Assembly (NCBI RefSeq): GCF_014637725.1
Contig: NZ_BMFC01000001.1
Coordinates: 2,632 to 66,631 of the forward strand
Reading direction: 5' to 3'
From: Marivita lacus
GTDB taxonomy: Bacteria; Pseudomonadota; Alphaproteobacteria; Rhodobacterales; Rhodobacteraceae
DNA: 64,000 nucleotides
Position numbers and translations under genes: made by a program. Each line of letters opens with the position of its first letter. Position 1 is the first letter of the stretch. Below are positions 8,038 to 15,854 of this stretch, piece by piece. The notes below the pieces were generated by a model that was given only the letters and a program-made list of their open reading frames with translations, made no database searches and was not told where the DNA came from.

Positions 8038-8127
8038 TTTCAGATTTTTCCCAAACGCTTTCTTAACCAATAGCGGCAATGAATTGGTGAGCAAAGTCTT
8101 AACGCATGCCGACGCTTCGGAGGGTTC
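8038..8127. promoter_or_regulatory. Divergent promoter region DUF3572 / PleD-like, CtrA-like half sites
   Basis: This short gap must serve both divergent genes. It contains TTAACC at 8063-8068 and TTAACG at 8099-8104, each resembling a half of the alphaproteobacterial CtrA site (TTAA-N7-TTAA). The spacing does not give a full consensus site, so control by CtrA is only a suggestion. Confidence 0.3.
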
Positions 8128-9531
8128 ATGCCCGGGTCTGTCCTCATCATCGACGCCATGAGCAACCGCCGCATTCACCTGCGGTCCCGGCTGGACACTG
8201 CCGCCTATCCGGTGGACATGGCCGAATCGCAGGCCGAAGGGCTGGCCCGCATCCGTCAGGATCCCCCCGATGTCGTGATCATCGCCGATGACCTGCCCGG
8301 TCTGCGTCTCAGGCAGGTCTGCAAGCTTCTGCGCTCCAACCCAATGACCCAGCTCACGACCATCGTGGTGGCGGTGCAGCGCGAGAACCATTCGGCGCGG
8401 GTCAGCGCGCTGCGTGATGGTGCCTATGACGTGATCGACCAGACAGCCGATGCCGCCGACCTCAAGGCGCGGATGCGCAGTTTCCTGCGGACCCGGCACC
8501 TGTCCGAAGACACGCAGACCCCGTCCGTGCCACAGGCGGCGCAGGGCATGGCCGAAGCGGTACCAGACTTCGCGCCCAAGATTGTCGCCACCTTTGTCAC
8601 CTTCCCCGCGCAAGGCAGCGCGCCGCCCCTGCAAAGCGCCATCGCCCCCGAGTCCGGGATCGACGCACGGGCGCTTGCGGCACAGGCGGCACGGCGGGCG
8701 CCGGATGCGGAAACCGATGTCTACGTCCTGATAGAGCCTGCGCAGGGTGACGAGGCGCGCGACACTCTGGGTGCTCTGCTGACGCATCCCGCCAGTCGTC
8801 ACAGCCGCATCCTTTTTGTCACGGATTGCAGCGCGCAGCGCGCGTCACCTCTGGACCTCGGCGCGCATGACCAGGTGCCATCGACCGTCAGCCCGACGGA
8901 ACTGGCGCTGCGCATCCAGCGCCTTGCCCGGCGCAAGCGCGATGCCGACCGCGCGCGCAAGACCACGACCGAACTGGGACAAAAGGCCTATGTCGATGTG
9001 CTGACCGGGCTGAACAACCGCACGGCCATGGAGGAATATCTTGTCCGGACCGACCGGGCGCTGGCTGAATATCCACGTGCGGTCGCGATGATGATCGTCG
9101 ATCTCGATCACTTCAAGGCGATCAATGACACTCACGGTCATGCGGCGGGCGACACGATCCTTGCGCATGTGGCGCGGACGATGAAATCCCGACTGCGCGA
9201 TGGTGATTTCATCGCGCGCTATGGGGGCGAGGAATTCCTGATCGTGCTGCCCGATGTCGGCCCCGGAGAGGCGCGCAGCGTGGCGCAGCGGATGCGCAAC
9301 GCGGTGGCCGACAGCCCGAAGGCGATCGAAAACGGCACCCATGTCCGCGCCACGGTCAGCATCGGGGTCGCCATGGCCAGCCGCAGCGACCGCCTGTCGA
9401 CCGCAGATCTGCGCCGTGCCGCTGACGCCGCGCTCTATGATGCCAAGAGAAACGGGCGCAACCGGATCGAGGTCGCGCACCACGCGGCCCTTCTGGGCAC
9501 TCCGCAACAACGCATGAGCGCGGGGCTGTGA
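8128..9531 (+). CDS. PleD-like diguanylate cyclase with degenerate receiver domains
   Basis: 467 residues with the layout of PleD: receiver (about 3-125), second receiver-like domain (about 180-275), GGDEF (about 295-455). The cyclase part is intact: DVLTGLNNRTAMEEYL, IVDLDHFKAINDTHGHAAGD, catalytic GGEEF at 366-370, and RDGD at 357-360 as an inhibitory RxxD site. The first receiver has Ala53 where PleD has the phosphorylated Asp (IIADDLPG against LLDVMMPG). It has Ala in place of the second acidic pocket residue (VLIIDAMS), and Gln in place of the conserved Lys before Pro. It should still make cyclic di-GMP but cannot be switched on by canonical phosphorylation. The start is ATG or GTG-like context with weak ribosome site after GGAGGGTTC. 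It is monocistronic, four bases before a convergent gene. Confidence 0.87.
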   Translation: MPGSVLIIDAMSNRRIHLRSRLDTAAYPVDMAESQAEGLARIRQDPPDVVIIADDLPGLRLRQVCKLLRSNPMTQLTTIVVAVQRENHSARVSALRDGAYDVIDQTADAADLKARMRSFLRTRHLSEDTQTPSVPQAAQGMAEAVPDFAPKIVATFVTFPAQGSAPPLQSAIAPESGIDARALAAQAARRAPDAETDVYVLIEPAQGDEARDTLGALLTHPASRHSRILFVTDCSAQRASPLDLGAHDQVPSTVSPTELALRIQRLARRKRDADRARKTTTELGQKAYVDVLTGLNNRTAMEEYLVRTDRALAEYPRAVAMMIVDLDHFKAINDTHGHAAGDTILAHVARTMKSRLRDGDFIARYGGEEFLIVLPDVGPGEARSVAQRMRNAVADSPKAIENGTHVRATVSIGVAMASRSDRLSTADLRRAADAALYDAKRNGRNRIEVAHHAALLGTPQQRMSAGL

Positions 9532-9534
9532 CCC

Positions 9535-10017
9535 TCAGCGGCGCATCCGGTCAGCCAGTTCGGACAGACGCTCCTCGATGCGGTCGGCATAGGCGGCCCG
9601 TTCGGCATCACTCATCGCGGCGATCCGGTTGGCCAGAACCTGACGGCCCATCTCTTCGCGGTCGGCCCGCCTGCGCGACTGCTCCGCCATCGTCGACACG
9701 AACGCGTCCCGGTCAAAGGGCGTGGCCCGGAGCACGTCAAGCGTCAGGCGCAGGTCGGTGACAAACGCCCCCCGGCCGCGCCCCTCCTGTTGCAGCTCTG
9801 CCATGAACTCACGCCGCAACGCGCGGCGGTCCGTATCGCTGAGAGCCCGCGTGTAGAACGATCCGAAATCCAACCGGTCCCGGTCGGGTCGCTTGCCCGG
9901 CCCCCCGGTGACAAGAAATCCGACCACAGCCCCGATCACCAGCACGTTCAGGGCAAGCGACCCGAACAGCGTCAGGCGCATCCAGAGCGGTGTCTTGGGT
10001 TTCGTCATGTCAGCCAT
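9535..10017 (-). CDS. Spy/CpxP-like periplasmic protein (heavy-metal sensor type)
   Basis: 160 residues with one N-terminal membrane segment (LWMRLTLFGSLALNVLVIGAVVGFLV) and a periplasmic, Arg/Glu-rich helical domain. The FYTRALSDTDRRALRREFMAEL pattern and the later helices (REEMGRQVLANRIAAMSDAERAAYADRIEERL) resemble Spy/CpxP/ZraP-type proteins, which act as chaperones or damp envelope-stress signalling. The start at 10017 follows the anti-sigma stop by one base and has GGTGGA upstream; ATG at 10008 is an alternative. It is the last gene of a sigma/anti-sigma operon, so it probably senses or relieves the stress that triggers this sigma factor. Confidence 0.75.
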   Translation of the reverse strand: MADMTKPKTPLWMRLTLFGSLALNVLVIGAVVGFLVTGGPGKRPDRDRLDFGSFYTRALSDTDRRALRREFMAELQQEGRGRGAFVTDLRLTLDVLRATPFDRDAFVSTMAEQSRRRADREEMGRQVLANRIAAMSDAERAAYADRIEERLSELADRMRR

Positions 10018-10018
10018 G

Positions 10019-10360
10019 TCAGCCATCCACCAAGAGCAGATCGAACGCGCCCAGACCGGTTCCGATGTCGAGCGTGGCGGCATCCAGCGGCGTCAGCGCA
10101 AGCATCAGATCATCGGTCAGCGCGCCCCCCGCCCAGATGCCGACACAGGCCGTCATGGCAAGACCCGCCATCGCGGGCCACCCACCCAGCGTGCCGAAGA
10201 TCTGCCGCCAGAGAGGCTGGCGGGCGGATCGGGGCCGTTCCGCACCGGCATCCGCGATCACCCGTGCCAGCAAGCCGTCCGGCACCGGTGGCGGCATCCG
10301 ACGCGCTTCGGCAAAAGCCGCCTCGAGCGGGTCGTCAAAGGGAGGTTTCGACTGTGTCAT
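10019..10360 (-). CDS. Probable membrane anti-sigma factor
   Basis: 113 residues. The N-terminal cytoplasmic part (DDPLEAAFAEARRMPPPVPDGLLARVIADA) is followed by one transmembrane helix (MAGLAMTACVGIWAGGAL, about residues 64-81) and a short periplasmic tail. There is no zinc-binding HxxxCxxC motif, so it is not a classic ZAS anti-sigma. Its role is inferred from position: it starts within the last 26 bases of the ECF sigma gene and precedes a Spy/CpxP-like gene. GGGG lies at a suitable distance before the ATG at 10360. Close relatives are often left as hypothetical proteins. Confidence 0.65.
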   Translation of the reverse strand: MTQSKPPFDDPLEAAFAEARRMPPPVPDGLLARVIADAGAERPRSARQPLWRQIFGTLGGWPAMAGLAMTACVGIWAGGALTDDLMLALTPLDAATLDIGTGLGAFDLLLVDG

Positions 10361-10934
10361 CTGTATACCCCAAGCCTGTGCGCTGACCGCTCAGTAGCGC
10401 GGTCAAGCTCCGTTTGCCGCGTGCGGTCAGACTTTCCACCGCACGAGGCCCAATGTCCATGATCTGGGCAATCTCGGTATTGCCCAGACCTTCGATATGG
10501 CGCAGCACCACCGCCTGTCTCTGGCGGTCGGGCAATTGCATCAGCGCCTCGTCCAGCGCCAGTTTGCGCGCCTTGGCCTGCAACAGTGCCTCGGCCCCCG
10601 GCCCGTCATCGGGAATGTCCAGATCGTCAGGCATCCCGCCGGGCCGTGTCTTGCGCAGCCGGTCGATGCAGAGATTGGCCGTCACCCGGTAAAGCCATGT
10701 GCGCACCGACGCGCCGCCCTCCGCGTCCCAAGCCAGAGCCCGCCGCCACAGCTTCAGCATCGCCTCTTGTGCGACATCCTCGGCCTCGGCCCGGTCGTTC
10801 AGCATCCGCACGGCATGCGCGAACACCAGCGGCGTATAGCGCACCGCAAGGCTGCGCGCCGCGTCGGTATCCCCGGCGGCATAGGCCTCAAGCAATGCCG
10901 CTTCCGCAGCAGGATCGGTCTGGCTCTGGGTCAT
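10335..10934 (-). CDS. ECF-family RNA polymerase sigma factor (RpoE-like)
   Basis: 199 residues. Region 2 is AEDVAQEAMLKLWRRALAWDAEGGASVRTWLYRVTANLCIDRLRK. Region 4 is LMQLPDRQRQAVVLRHIEGLGNTEIAQIMDIGPRAVESLTARGKRSL, which contains the helix-turn-helix for the -35 element. The two are joined by a short acidic linker, as in group IV sigma factors. The start is placed at MTQSQTDP (10934); GGTGGA sits unusually close to this ATG, so a different start is possible. Downstream overlap with the anti-sigma gene and the Spy-like gene, and an EF-hand gene 80 bases upstream on the same strand, suggest one stress regulon. Confidence 0.88.
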   Translation of the reverse strand: MTQSQTDPAAEAALLEAYAAGDTDAARSLAVRYTPLVFAHAVRMLNDRAEAEDVAQEAMLKLWRRALAWDAEGGASVRTWLYRVTANLCIDRLRKTRPGGMPDDLDIPDDGPGAEALLQAKARKLALDEALMQLPDRQRQAVVLRHIEGLGNTEIAQIMDIGPRAVESLTARGKRSLTALLSGQRTGLGYTDDTVETSL

Positions 10935-11014
10935 TCCACCGCGCGTATTGGGTCTGGTCCGGTCTATCAGGTGCCATGAGCGATGCACATATCGCTCATG
11001 GCTTTGTTCAAGGC

Positions 11015-11506
11015 TCAGCGGGTGCCGTGACCATCGCGCTTGCCGCTCCAATGGCCGCCGCGCTTGCCGCCGTGATCGCCCCGGCGCATTTCCGCAAATT
11101 CCTCTTCGCTGATCGCGCCATCCTCGTTGGCGTCAAGGCGGTCGAACATGCGCCCACCCCCCTGCCGCGCCGCGAACTCTTCTTCGGACAGCGCACCATC
11201 GCCGTTCGCATCCATGCGCTCGATCATCCGGGCAATCCGCTGTTCGCCGCGCTGCTGGCTCAAGGCAGCAAGTTCATCGGCGGTGACCAGACCATCCTTG
11301 TTCGCATCCGCGATCGAGAACCGGCTGGGCGGATTGGCGAATTCTTCTGCCGAGACAACACCATCGCCGTTGGTGTCAAGCTGCAAGAACATCTGAGCGC
11401 GCCGGTCCGTGCGACCCGTGTCGTCCTGTGCGGCAACCGTGGTGGCGACGCCGGAGGCGGCGAGGGCTGCGATGATCAGTGCCGAAACCTGCTTGTTCAA
11501 AGTCAT
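11015..11506 (-). CDS. Secreted EF-hand calcium-binding protein
   Basis: 163 residues with an N-terminal signal peptide (MTLNKQVSALIIAALAASGVATTVAAQ). Four EF-hand loops follow: DTNGDGVVSAEE, DANKDGLVTADE, DANGDGALSEEE and DANEDGAISEEE. Each has acidic residues at the calcium-coordinating positions 1, 3, 5 and 12. The C-terminal tail is rich in Gly, His, Lys and Arg (DHGGKRGGHWSGKRDGH), which could bind other metals. The start at 11506 has AAGGAAAAGAC before the ATG. It heads the operon with the ECF sigma, anti-sigma and Spy-like genes and may report periplasmic calcium or metal status (inference). Confidence 0.88.
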   Translation of the reverse strand: MTLNKQVSALIIAALAASGVATTVAAQDDTGRTDRRAQMFLQLDTNGDGVVSAEEFANPPSRFSIADANKDGLVTADELAALSQQRGEQRIARMIERMDANGDGALSEEEFAARQGGGRMFDRLDANEDGAISEEEFAEMRRGDHGGKRGGHWSGKRDGHGTR

Positions 11507-11739
11507 GTCTTTTCCTTTCCATGCCCGGCCAATGTGCCGGAGCCTTTCAACCAATGGACCGGGACCATGTCCTGTTGTCCCGGCATCCACTGCGTTCCAC
11601 GGGTGGCGCGTCAGGTTCCGTCGCAGAAATTTGCGCGCCAGCTTCACAAGCCCGTGATTTGCGACATCCAGCCGCAAGGACAGTTTGGCGACTGTTCATC
11701 CGGATCGGCGGTCGCCATTTTGCCTGCAGGAGAGCGAAC

Positions 11740-12135
11740 ATGACCACATCACACACGACCGACTCGGACGAGCGTCCGACATGGCCTGCCCTGCGCAAAG
11801 GCTGGCGGCGGAAATGCCCGAACTGCGGCAGCGGCCCCTTGCTGAGCGGCTACCTCACGGTGCGCGACACCTGCCCGGTCTGCCTTCAGGAACTGCATCA
11901 CCACCGGGCCGATGACGGCCCGGCCTACCTGACGATCCTGATCGTCGGCCACCTGATGGCGCCGCTCCTGCATATCGTGTTCGTCAACTTCCGGCCCGAG
12001 CCGCTGGTGCTCTTCACGATCTTCGCGGTTGGCTGCGTCGCCCTGACGCTTTACCTTCTGCCCAGATTGAAAGGGGCGATCGTGGCGTTTCAGTGGTCAC
12101 GACAGATGCATGGGTTCGCGAATAGCGCATCCTGA
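11740..12135 (+). CDS. DUF983 family membrane protein
   Basis: 131 residues. Two CxxC pairs (KCPNCG and TCPVC) form a likely zinc ribbon in the N-terminal cytoplasmic part. Two transmembrane helices follow (AYLTILIVGHLMAPLLHIVFV and LVLFTIFAVGCVALTLYLL). The start at 11740 has AGGAGAG six bases upstream. DUF983 proteins are widespread in Rhodobacteraceae, sometimes near cytochrome oxidase genes, but no function has been settled. It is followed 27 bases later by a Nudix hydrolase on the same strand. Confidence 0.85.
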   Translation: MTTSHTTDSDERPTWPALRKGWRRKCPNCGSGPLLSGYLTVRDTCPVCLQELHHHRADDGPAYLTILIVGHLMAPLLHIVFVNFRPEPLVLFTIFAVGCVALTLYLLPRLKGAIVAFQWSRQMHGFANSAS

Positions 12136-12162
12136 CCCTTTCGCCACAGGAAGGGTGCGCGC

Positions 12163-12867
12163 GTGGCCGAACAAACAATGATCGACAAGACCGCCTTGCG
12201 TGACGCCGCAACCGTGATCGTGTTGCGCGACCGCAACCATCGCCCCAGTGTGTTGATGGGGCAACGTGGCGCAAAAGCCGCCTTCATGCCCAACAAGTTC
12301 GTCTTTCCGGGCGGTGCGGTGGACCCCGAGGATGCGGGCGTGCCCTTTGCCGACCCGCTGTCACCGCTTTGCCACAGCCGCCTGATCGACGGGGTGTCGC
12401 CCGACCGCGCACCGGCGCTGGCCGCGGCAGCCATCCGCGAATTGTGGGAGGAAACCGGACAGGTTCTGGGCCGCCCCGGTGCGTGGGACACACCGCCGGA
12501 GAACTGGCGCGACTTTGCGGCACGGGGACATCTGCCCAGCGCGTCCCCATTGCAATTCGTGTTCCGCGCAATCACGCCGCCGGGACGCCCCCGCCGCTTT
12601 GATGCGCGGTTCTTTCTGCTCGACGCAGACGATCTGGCCAGCGACCCCGACGATTTCTCGGCCGCGTCGGACGAGCTGGCGCATCTGCAATGGATCGCGC
12701 TGGACAAGGTGCGGGGGTTCGATCTGCCCTTCATCACCGAGGTGGTGCTGGCCGAGGTTGCCGCCCGTGCCGCCGATCCGAACCCTCCGGCCTCTGTTCC
12801 GTTCTTTCGCAACGATGACGAGGAAAGCCTGTTCCTGCGGCTCTATGGCCGCCCGATGCCCGACTAG
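12163..12867 (+). CDS. Nudix hydrolase with interrupted Nudix box
   Basis: A 234-residue cytoplasmic pyrophosphatase. The Nudix motif is present but split: the first part is FPGGAVDPED, and the second part RELWEETGQV comes about 30 residues later. Such an insertion is known from the NUDT19-type branch, which cleaves CoA or related diphosphates. The helix with REL..EE carries the metal-binding glutamates. It starts with GTG at 12163, with AGGAAGG eight bases upstream; the ATG at 12178 is an alternative. The stop is four bases before the end of the convergent EamA gene. The exact substrate is not known. Confidence 0.85.
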   Translation: MAEQTMIDKTALRDAATVIVLRDRNHRPSVLMGQRGAKAAFMPNKFVFPGGAVDPEDAGVPFADPLSPLCHSRLIDGVSPDRAPALAAAAIRELWEETGQVLGRPGAWDTPPENWRDFAARGHLPSASPLQFVFRAITPPGRPRRFDARFFLLDADDLASDPDDFSAASDELAHLQWIALDKVRGFDLPFITEVVLAEVAARAADPNPPASVPFFRNDDEESLFLRLYGRPMPD

Positions 12868-12871
12868 GATA

Positions 12872-13774
12872 CTAGATCACGAGGATGAAGGCGAGGATCG
12901 ACAGCGCCAGAAAGCCGATTCCGATCAGTTCCCGCGCCGTCACCCGTTCCTTGAAGAACAGCACCGAGGCCATCAGCGAAAAGATCAACTCGATCTGCCC
13001 CACCGCCTGCACATAGGCCGCCGTCTGCAAGGTGAAGGCCGTGAACCAGCAGAGCGATCCCGCCATCGAACTCAGCCCGACCCAGACCGCCACCTTGCGC
13101 GCGCGCCACACTGCGCCGATCTGCCCCGGCTCGGACCACCGCAACCAGAGCGCCATCGCGATGAGTTGCGATATCGTCACACAGGTCAGCGTGACCGCCG
13201 CACGGAGCACCGCGTCGTCACTGTCGATCTGCAGCGACCCGGCGCGGTAGCTGGTGCCCGAGAAGGCAAAGAAAAACCCCGAGGTCAGCCCAAGACCGGT
13301 GGCCCGGCTGGTCAGGCTGGCCCATAAGCCCTGCTCGATCCCCGGAGTGCGTGACAAAAGCAACACACCGACCAGACCGATCAGGATCGCACCCCATCCG
13401 GCCAATGACACCTCTGCCCCGAACAGCGCAACGCCGACGATGGCGGTCTGGATCACTTCGGTTTTCTTGAAGGTGATGCCAACGGCGAAATTGCGTTGTC
13501 GGAACAGCGCGACGACGCAGACCGTCGCAAGGATTTGCGACAGGCCACCCAGCCACGCATAGAACCAGAACCAGCCATCCAGCGCCGGGATTGGTGCGCC
13601 CCGAACCTGCAGATAGACCGCTGTCACAAGCAGCACGGCAGGGGCGGCATAGGCAAAGCGGGCGAAGGTCGAACCGGCCGTGCTCAGCACATCCATGCTC
13701 AGGATTTTCTGGAGCATGAACCGCACGGTTTGAAACAGGGCCGCCGCGACGCTGGCGTAAATCCAGAACTCCAT
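12872..13774 (-). CDS. EamA/DMT-family transporter
   Basis: 300 residues with about ten hydrophobic segments in two five-helix halves, the layout of the drug/metabolite transporter superfamily. Clear examples are APAVLLVTAVYLQV, ILATVCVVALF, GWGAILIGLVGVLLL and the C-terminal LIGIGFLALSILAFILVI. The region LFKERVTARELIGIGF is the usual last-helix signature of EamA proteins. An AGAGG lies before the ATG at 13774. It sits in the inner membrane and probably exports an amino acid or metabolite, but the substrate cannot be read from the sequence. It lies 19 bases downstream of the desaturase gene on the same strand. Confidence 0.82.
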   Translation of the reverse strand: MEFWIYASVAAALFQTVRFMLQKILSMDVLSTAGSTFARFAYAAPAVLLVTAVYLQVRGAPIPALDGWFWFYAWLGGLSQILATVCVVALFRQRNFAVGITFKKTEVIQTAIVGVALFGAEVSLAGWGAILIGLVGVLLLSRTPGIEQGLWASLTSRATGLGLTSGFFFAFSGTSYRAGSLQIDSDDAVLRAAVTLTCVTISQLIAMALWLRWSEPGQIGAVWRARKVAVWVGLSSMAGSLCWFTAFTLQTAAYVQAVGQIELIFSLMASVLFFKERVTARELIGIGFLALSILAFILVI

Positions 13775-13793
13775 GCGCCTCTATGGCGTCACG

Positions 13794-14726
13794 TCAGCCG
13801 CCGTGTCCATCCCGGTAAAGCGGATGCGGCACCGGATCCTTGGCGCGGAACAGGTACTTGCGGGCGACCTCGGCATAGGTGCGATAGCGATAGCCCTGAT
13901 TGGACGACAGGTACTGCGCCTTCCGCGCCCTGTAGAGATCCGGGAGCGCGTACCACGGCACGCCGGGATGCAGGTGGTGCACCACGTGCAGGTTGTTGTT
14001 CAGGAACAACAATCCCAGAAGGCCACGATCCTCGACAATCGCGGTGCGCGCTGTGCTGCGATCATGCGCTTGATGTTCCAGAAACGTGCGCAGCTTGAGC
14101 ACGGAAAGTGCAAGGTAGACCGAAACAATCCACGCCCAGAGCGGCATGTTTGCCACAGCCATCATCCACCACAACACACTTGCAACCGCAGGCAGATGCA
14201 GCAGCCAGCCCATCAGAACCCGGCGGTTCCCGGCGCGGATCAGGTGCCAGTCGGTTGCCATGAACGCGATCTGACCAAGGGCCGGACCAAGGATCAACCG
14301 CCCCGCAAGGGTGTTGTTGATCCGGTACAGCGCCTTGCGCCACGCAGGCAGATGGTCCCAGACCGTCGGATCAAGGTAGTTTGTTTCCGGATCGTCGTAG
14401 GGATCGGTCAGGCTTTCGTCGTGGTGATGCGCAAAATGCGTGTCTCGGAACCGCAGATACGGCACCACCACCGTGAGTGGCGGAAAGACCAGCGCTGCAT
14501 TGAGCAGCATGTTGCGGCTGGGATGCCCGTGCAGCGCCTCGTGAGTCAGCGAGGAATGCTGCGCCGCCGTCCAGGCGCAGAGCAGGATCGCCAGAAAAAC
14601 GGACACGTCCGAGACCCAGACAGTGGCGATGCCCCACACCCCGTAGGTGACGCCCAACATGACGATTGTCGGCCATTCGGCCACGCGTCTCAGCTCTGCC
14701 GATCTCGGCAAAGGCATGTCTGTCAT
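13794..14726 (-). CDS. Membrane fatty acid desaturase
   Basis: 310 residues with the three histidine boxes that bind the di-iron centre: HEALHGH (62-68), HFAHHH (97-102) and HVVHH (247-251). Hydrophobic segments between them give the usual four-helix membrane topology. The start at 14726 (MTDMPLPR) is preceded by AAGGGG at good spacing. It would introduce a double bond into a lipid or carotenoid-like acyl chain. It is divergent from an XRE-type regulator across 121 bases that contain a perfect 14-base palindrome, so the regulator probably controls it. Confidence 0.88.
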   Translation of the reverse strand: MTDMPLPRSAELRRVAEWPTIVMLGVTYGVWGIATVWVSDVSVFLAILLCAWTAAQHSSLTHEALHGHPSRNMLLNAALVFPPLTVVVPYLRFRDTHFAHHHDESLTDPYDDPETNYLDPTVWDHLPAWRKALYRINNTLAGRLILGPALGQIAFMATDWHLIRAGNRRVLMGWLLHLPAVASVLWWMMAVANMPLWAWIVSVYLALSVLKLRTFLEHQAHDRSTARTAIVEDRGLLGLLFLNNNLHVVHHLHPGVPWYALPDLYRARKAQYLSSNQGYRYRTYAEVARKYLFRAKDPVPHPLYRDGHGG

Positions 14727-14814
14727 AGTCTGACCCCTTAAGTTCCCGGAGGTCACAGTAGAAGCATGGCAAGACTTGTGGAATTCTGGGAACAGTGCAC
14801 AATTGTCTTAAACT

Positions 14815-14828
14815 GTGATTATAATCAC
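14815..14828. promoter_or_regulatory. Perfect 14-bp palindrome, candidate operator of the XRE regulator
   Basis: GTGATTATAATCAC is identical to its reverse complement. It lies 20 bases before the XRE start codon and 89 bases before the desaturase start, and overlaps an AT-rich stretch suited to a -10 element. A second small palindrome, ACAATTGT, is at 14799-14806. Position and symmetry suggest an operator for a dimeric HTH regulator that controls itself and the desaturase. Confidence 0.6.
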
Positions 14829-14847
14829 CAAACGGTTGTTTACATCC

Positions 14848-15696
14848 ATGGACAAACTGCAACGCGCCGATCTGTTCCGAACGCGGCTTCTGATCGCAAT
14901 CCGGCGGGTCGGCACAAACCAGAGCGAACTGGCCCGGCGCACCGGGGTCGACCGCTCGACGATCTCGCAACTTTTGCGGGATGACGCGGCGCGGCTGCCC
15001 AATGCACAGGTGGTCGGGGCCTGCGCCAGCGCGTTGGGCGTGTCGGCGGATTGGCTTCTGGGGCTTGCCGAACATCCGGAAAACGCCGCAGACCTGCTGG
15101 CCAATGCCCTCACGCTGACAAACGCGCCGCGCACGCTGGCCGATCAGCAGATCTTTGACTGGCACCGGGAAGCCGAGGGGTACAAGATCCGCTATGTGCC
15201 TACCGCACTGCCGGACATGCTCAAGACCAACGAGGTGCTGAGATGGGAATACGGCCCTCATCTGGGCCGAACCACAGCACAGGCGATCACCGCGTCCGCC
15301 AAGCGGCTTGCGTGGATGCGACAGTCGGCGTCGGATTACGAAATCGCGATGCCGCTCTACGAGATGCAGAGCTTTGTCGATGGCTCCGGCTATTATGCCG
15401 ATCTTCCGATCGAGATCCGCAAGCAGCAAATCGACCACCTGCTTGACCTGACCAAAGCGCTGTATCCAAGGATGCGCCTGTACCTCTATGACGCCCGTCA
15501 AATCTATTCGGCGCCGATCACGGTGTTCGGACCGTTCCTCGCGGTGATCTATATTGGCAGCAACTACCTTGCCTTCCGCGACACGCAGCGTGTGCGGGCG
15601 TTCTCGAACCATTTCGACAATCTTGTACGGCAGGCGCAGATCACCGCGCGGTCCTTTCCCGATCACCTGTCCGAGCTGCGCAAGTCGCTGCCGTGA
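14848..15696 (+). CDS. XRE-family transcriptional regulator with a C-terminal sensor region
   Basis: 282 residues. The Cro/C1-type helix-turn-helix is at about residues 10-65 (NQSELARRTGVDRSTISQLLRDD, then LGVSADWLLGLA). The long C-terminal part (about 120-270) looks like a ligand-sensing domain with no recognised motif; IDHLLDLTKALYPRMRLYLYDA and FGPFLAVIYIGSNYLAF are its most regular segments. The start at MDKLQRAD (14848) has no clear ribosome site, so the mRNA may be poorly translated or leaderless. It is divergent from the desaturase. The related regulators I recall act on lipid or fatty acid genes, which fits, but this is inference. Confidence 0.8.
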   Translation: MDKLQRADLFRTRLLIAIRRVGTNQSELARRTGVDRSTISQLLRDDAARLPNAQVVGACASALGVSADWLLGLAEHPENAADLLANALTLTNAPRTLADQQIFDWHREAEGYKIRYVPTALPDMLKTNEVLRWEYGPHLGRTTAQAITASAKRLAWMRQSASDYEIAMPLYEMQSFVDGSGYYADLPIEIRKQQIDHLLDLTKALYPRMRLYLYDARQIYSAPITVFGPFLAVIYIGSNYLAFRDTQRVRAFSNHFDNLVRQAQITARSFPDHLSELRKSLP

Positions 15697-15854
15697 TCAG
15701 CTGTGGTCTTTGCCGGGTCATCCGGCCCCAGCCGACAGCGCGGCGCGGGCGGACGCCTTCGATCATGTTTCAAGAAAACGACATCGGGTCGCAGACGGCA
15801 ATGCATCATGCGCCGACGGGCGTATGGCTGGAGGTACTGCACTGAAGGCCCGAC

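Noticed and set aside
14371-15666. 431-codon frame antisense to the XRE gene
   Set aside because: It runs through the desaturase 5' end and the palindrome region and shows no domain.
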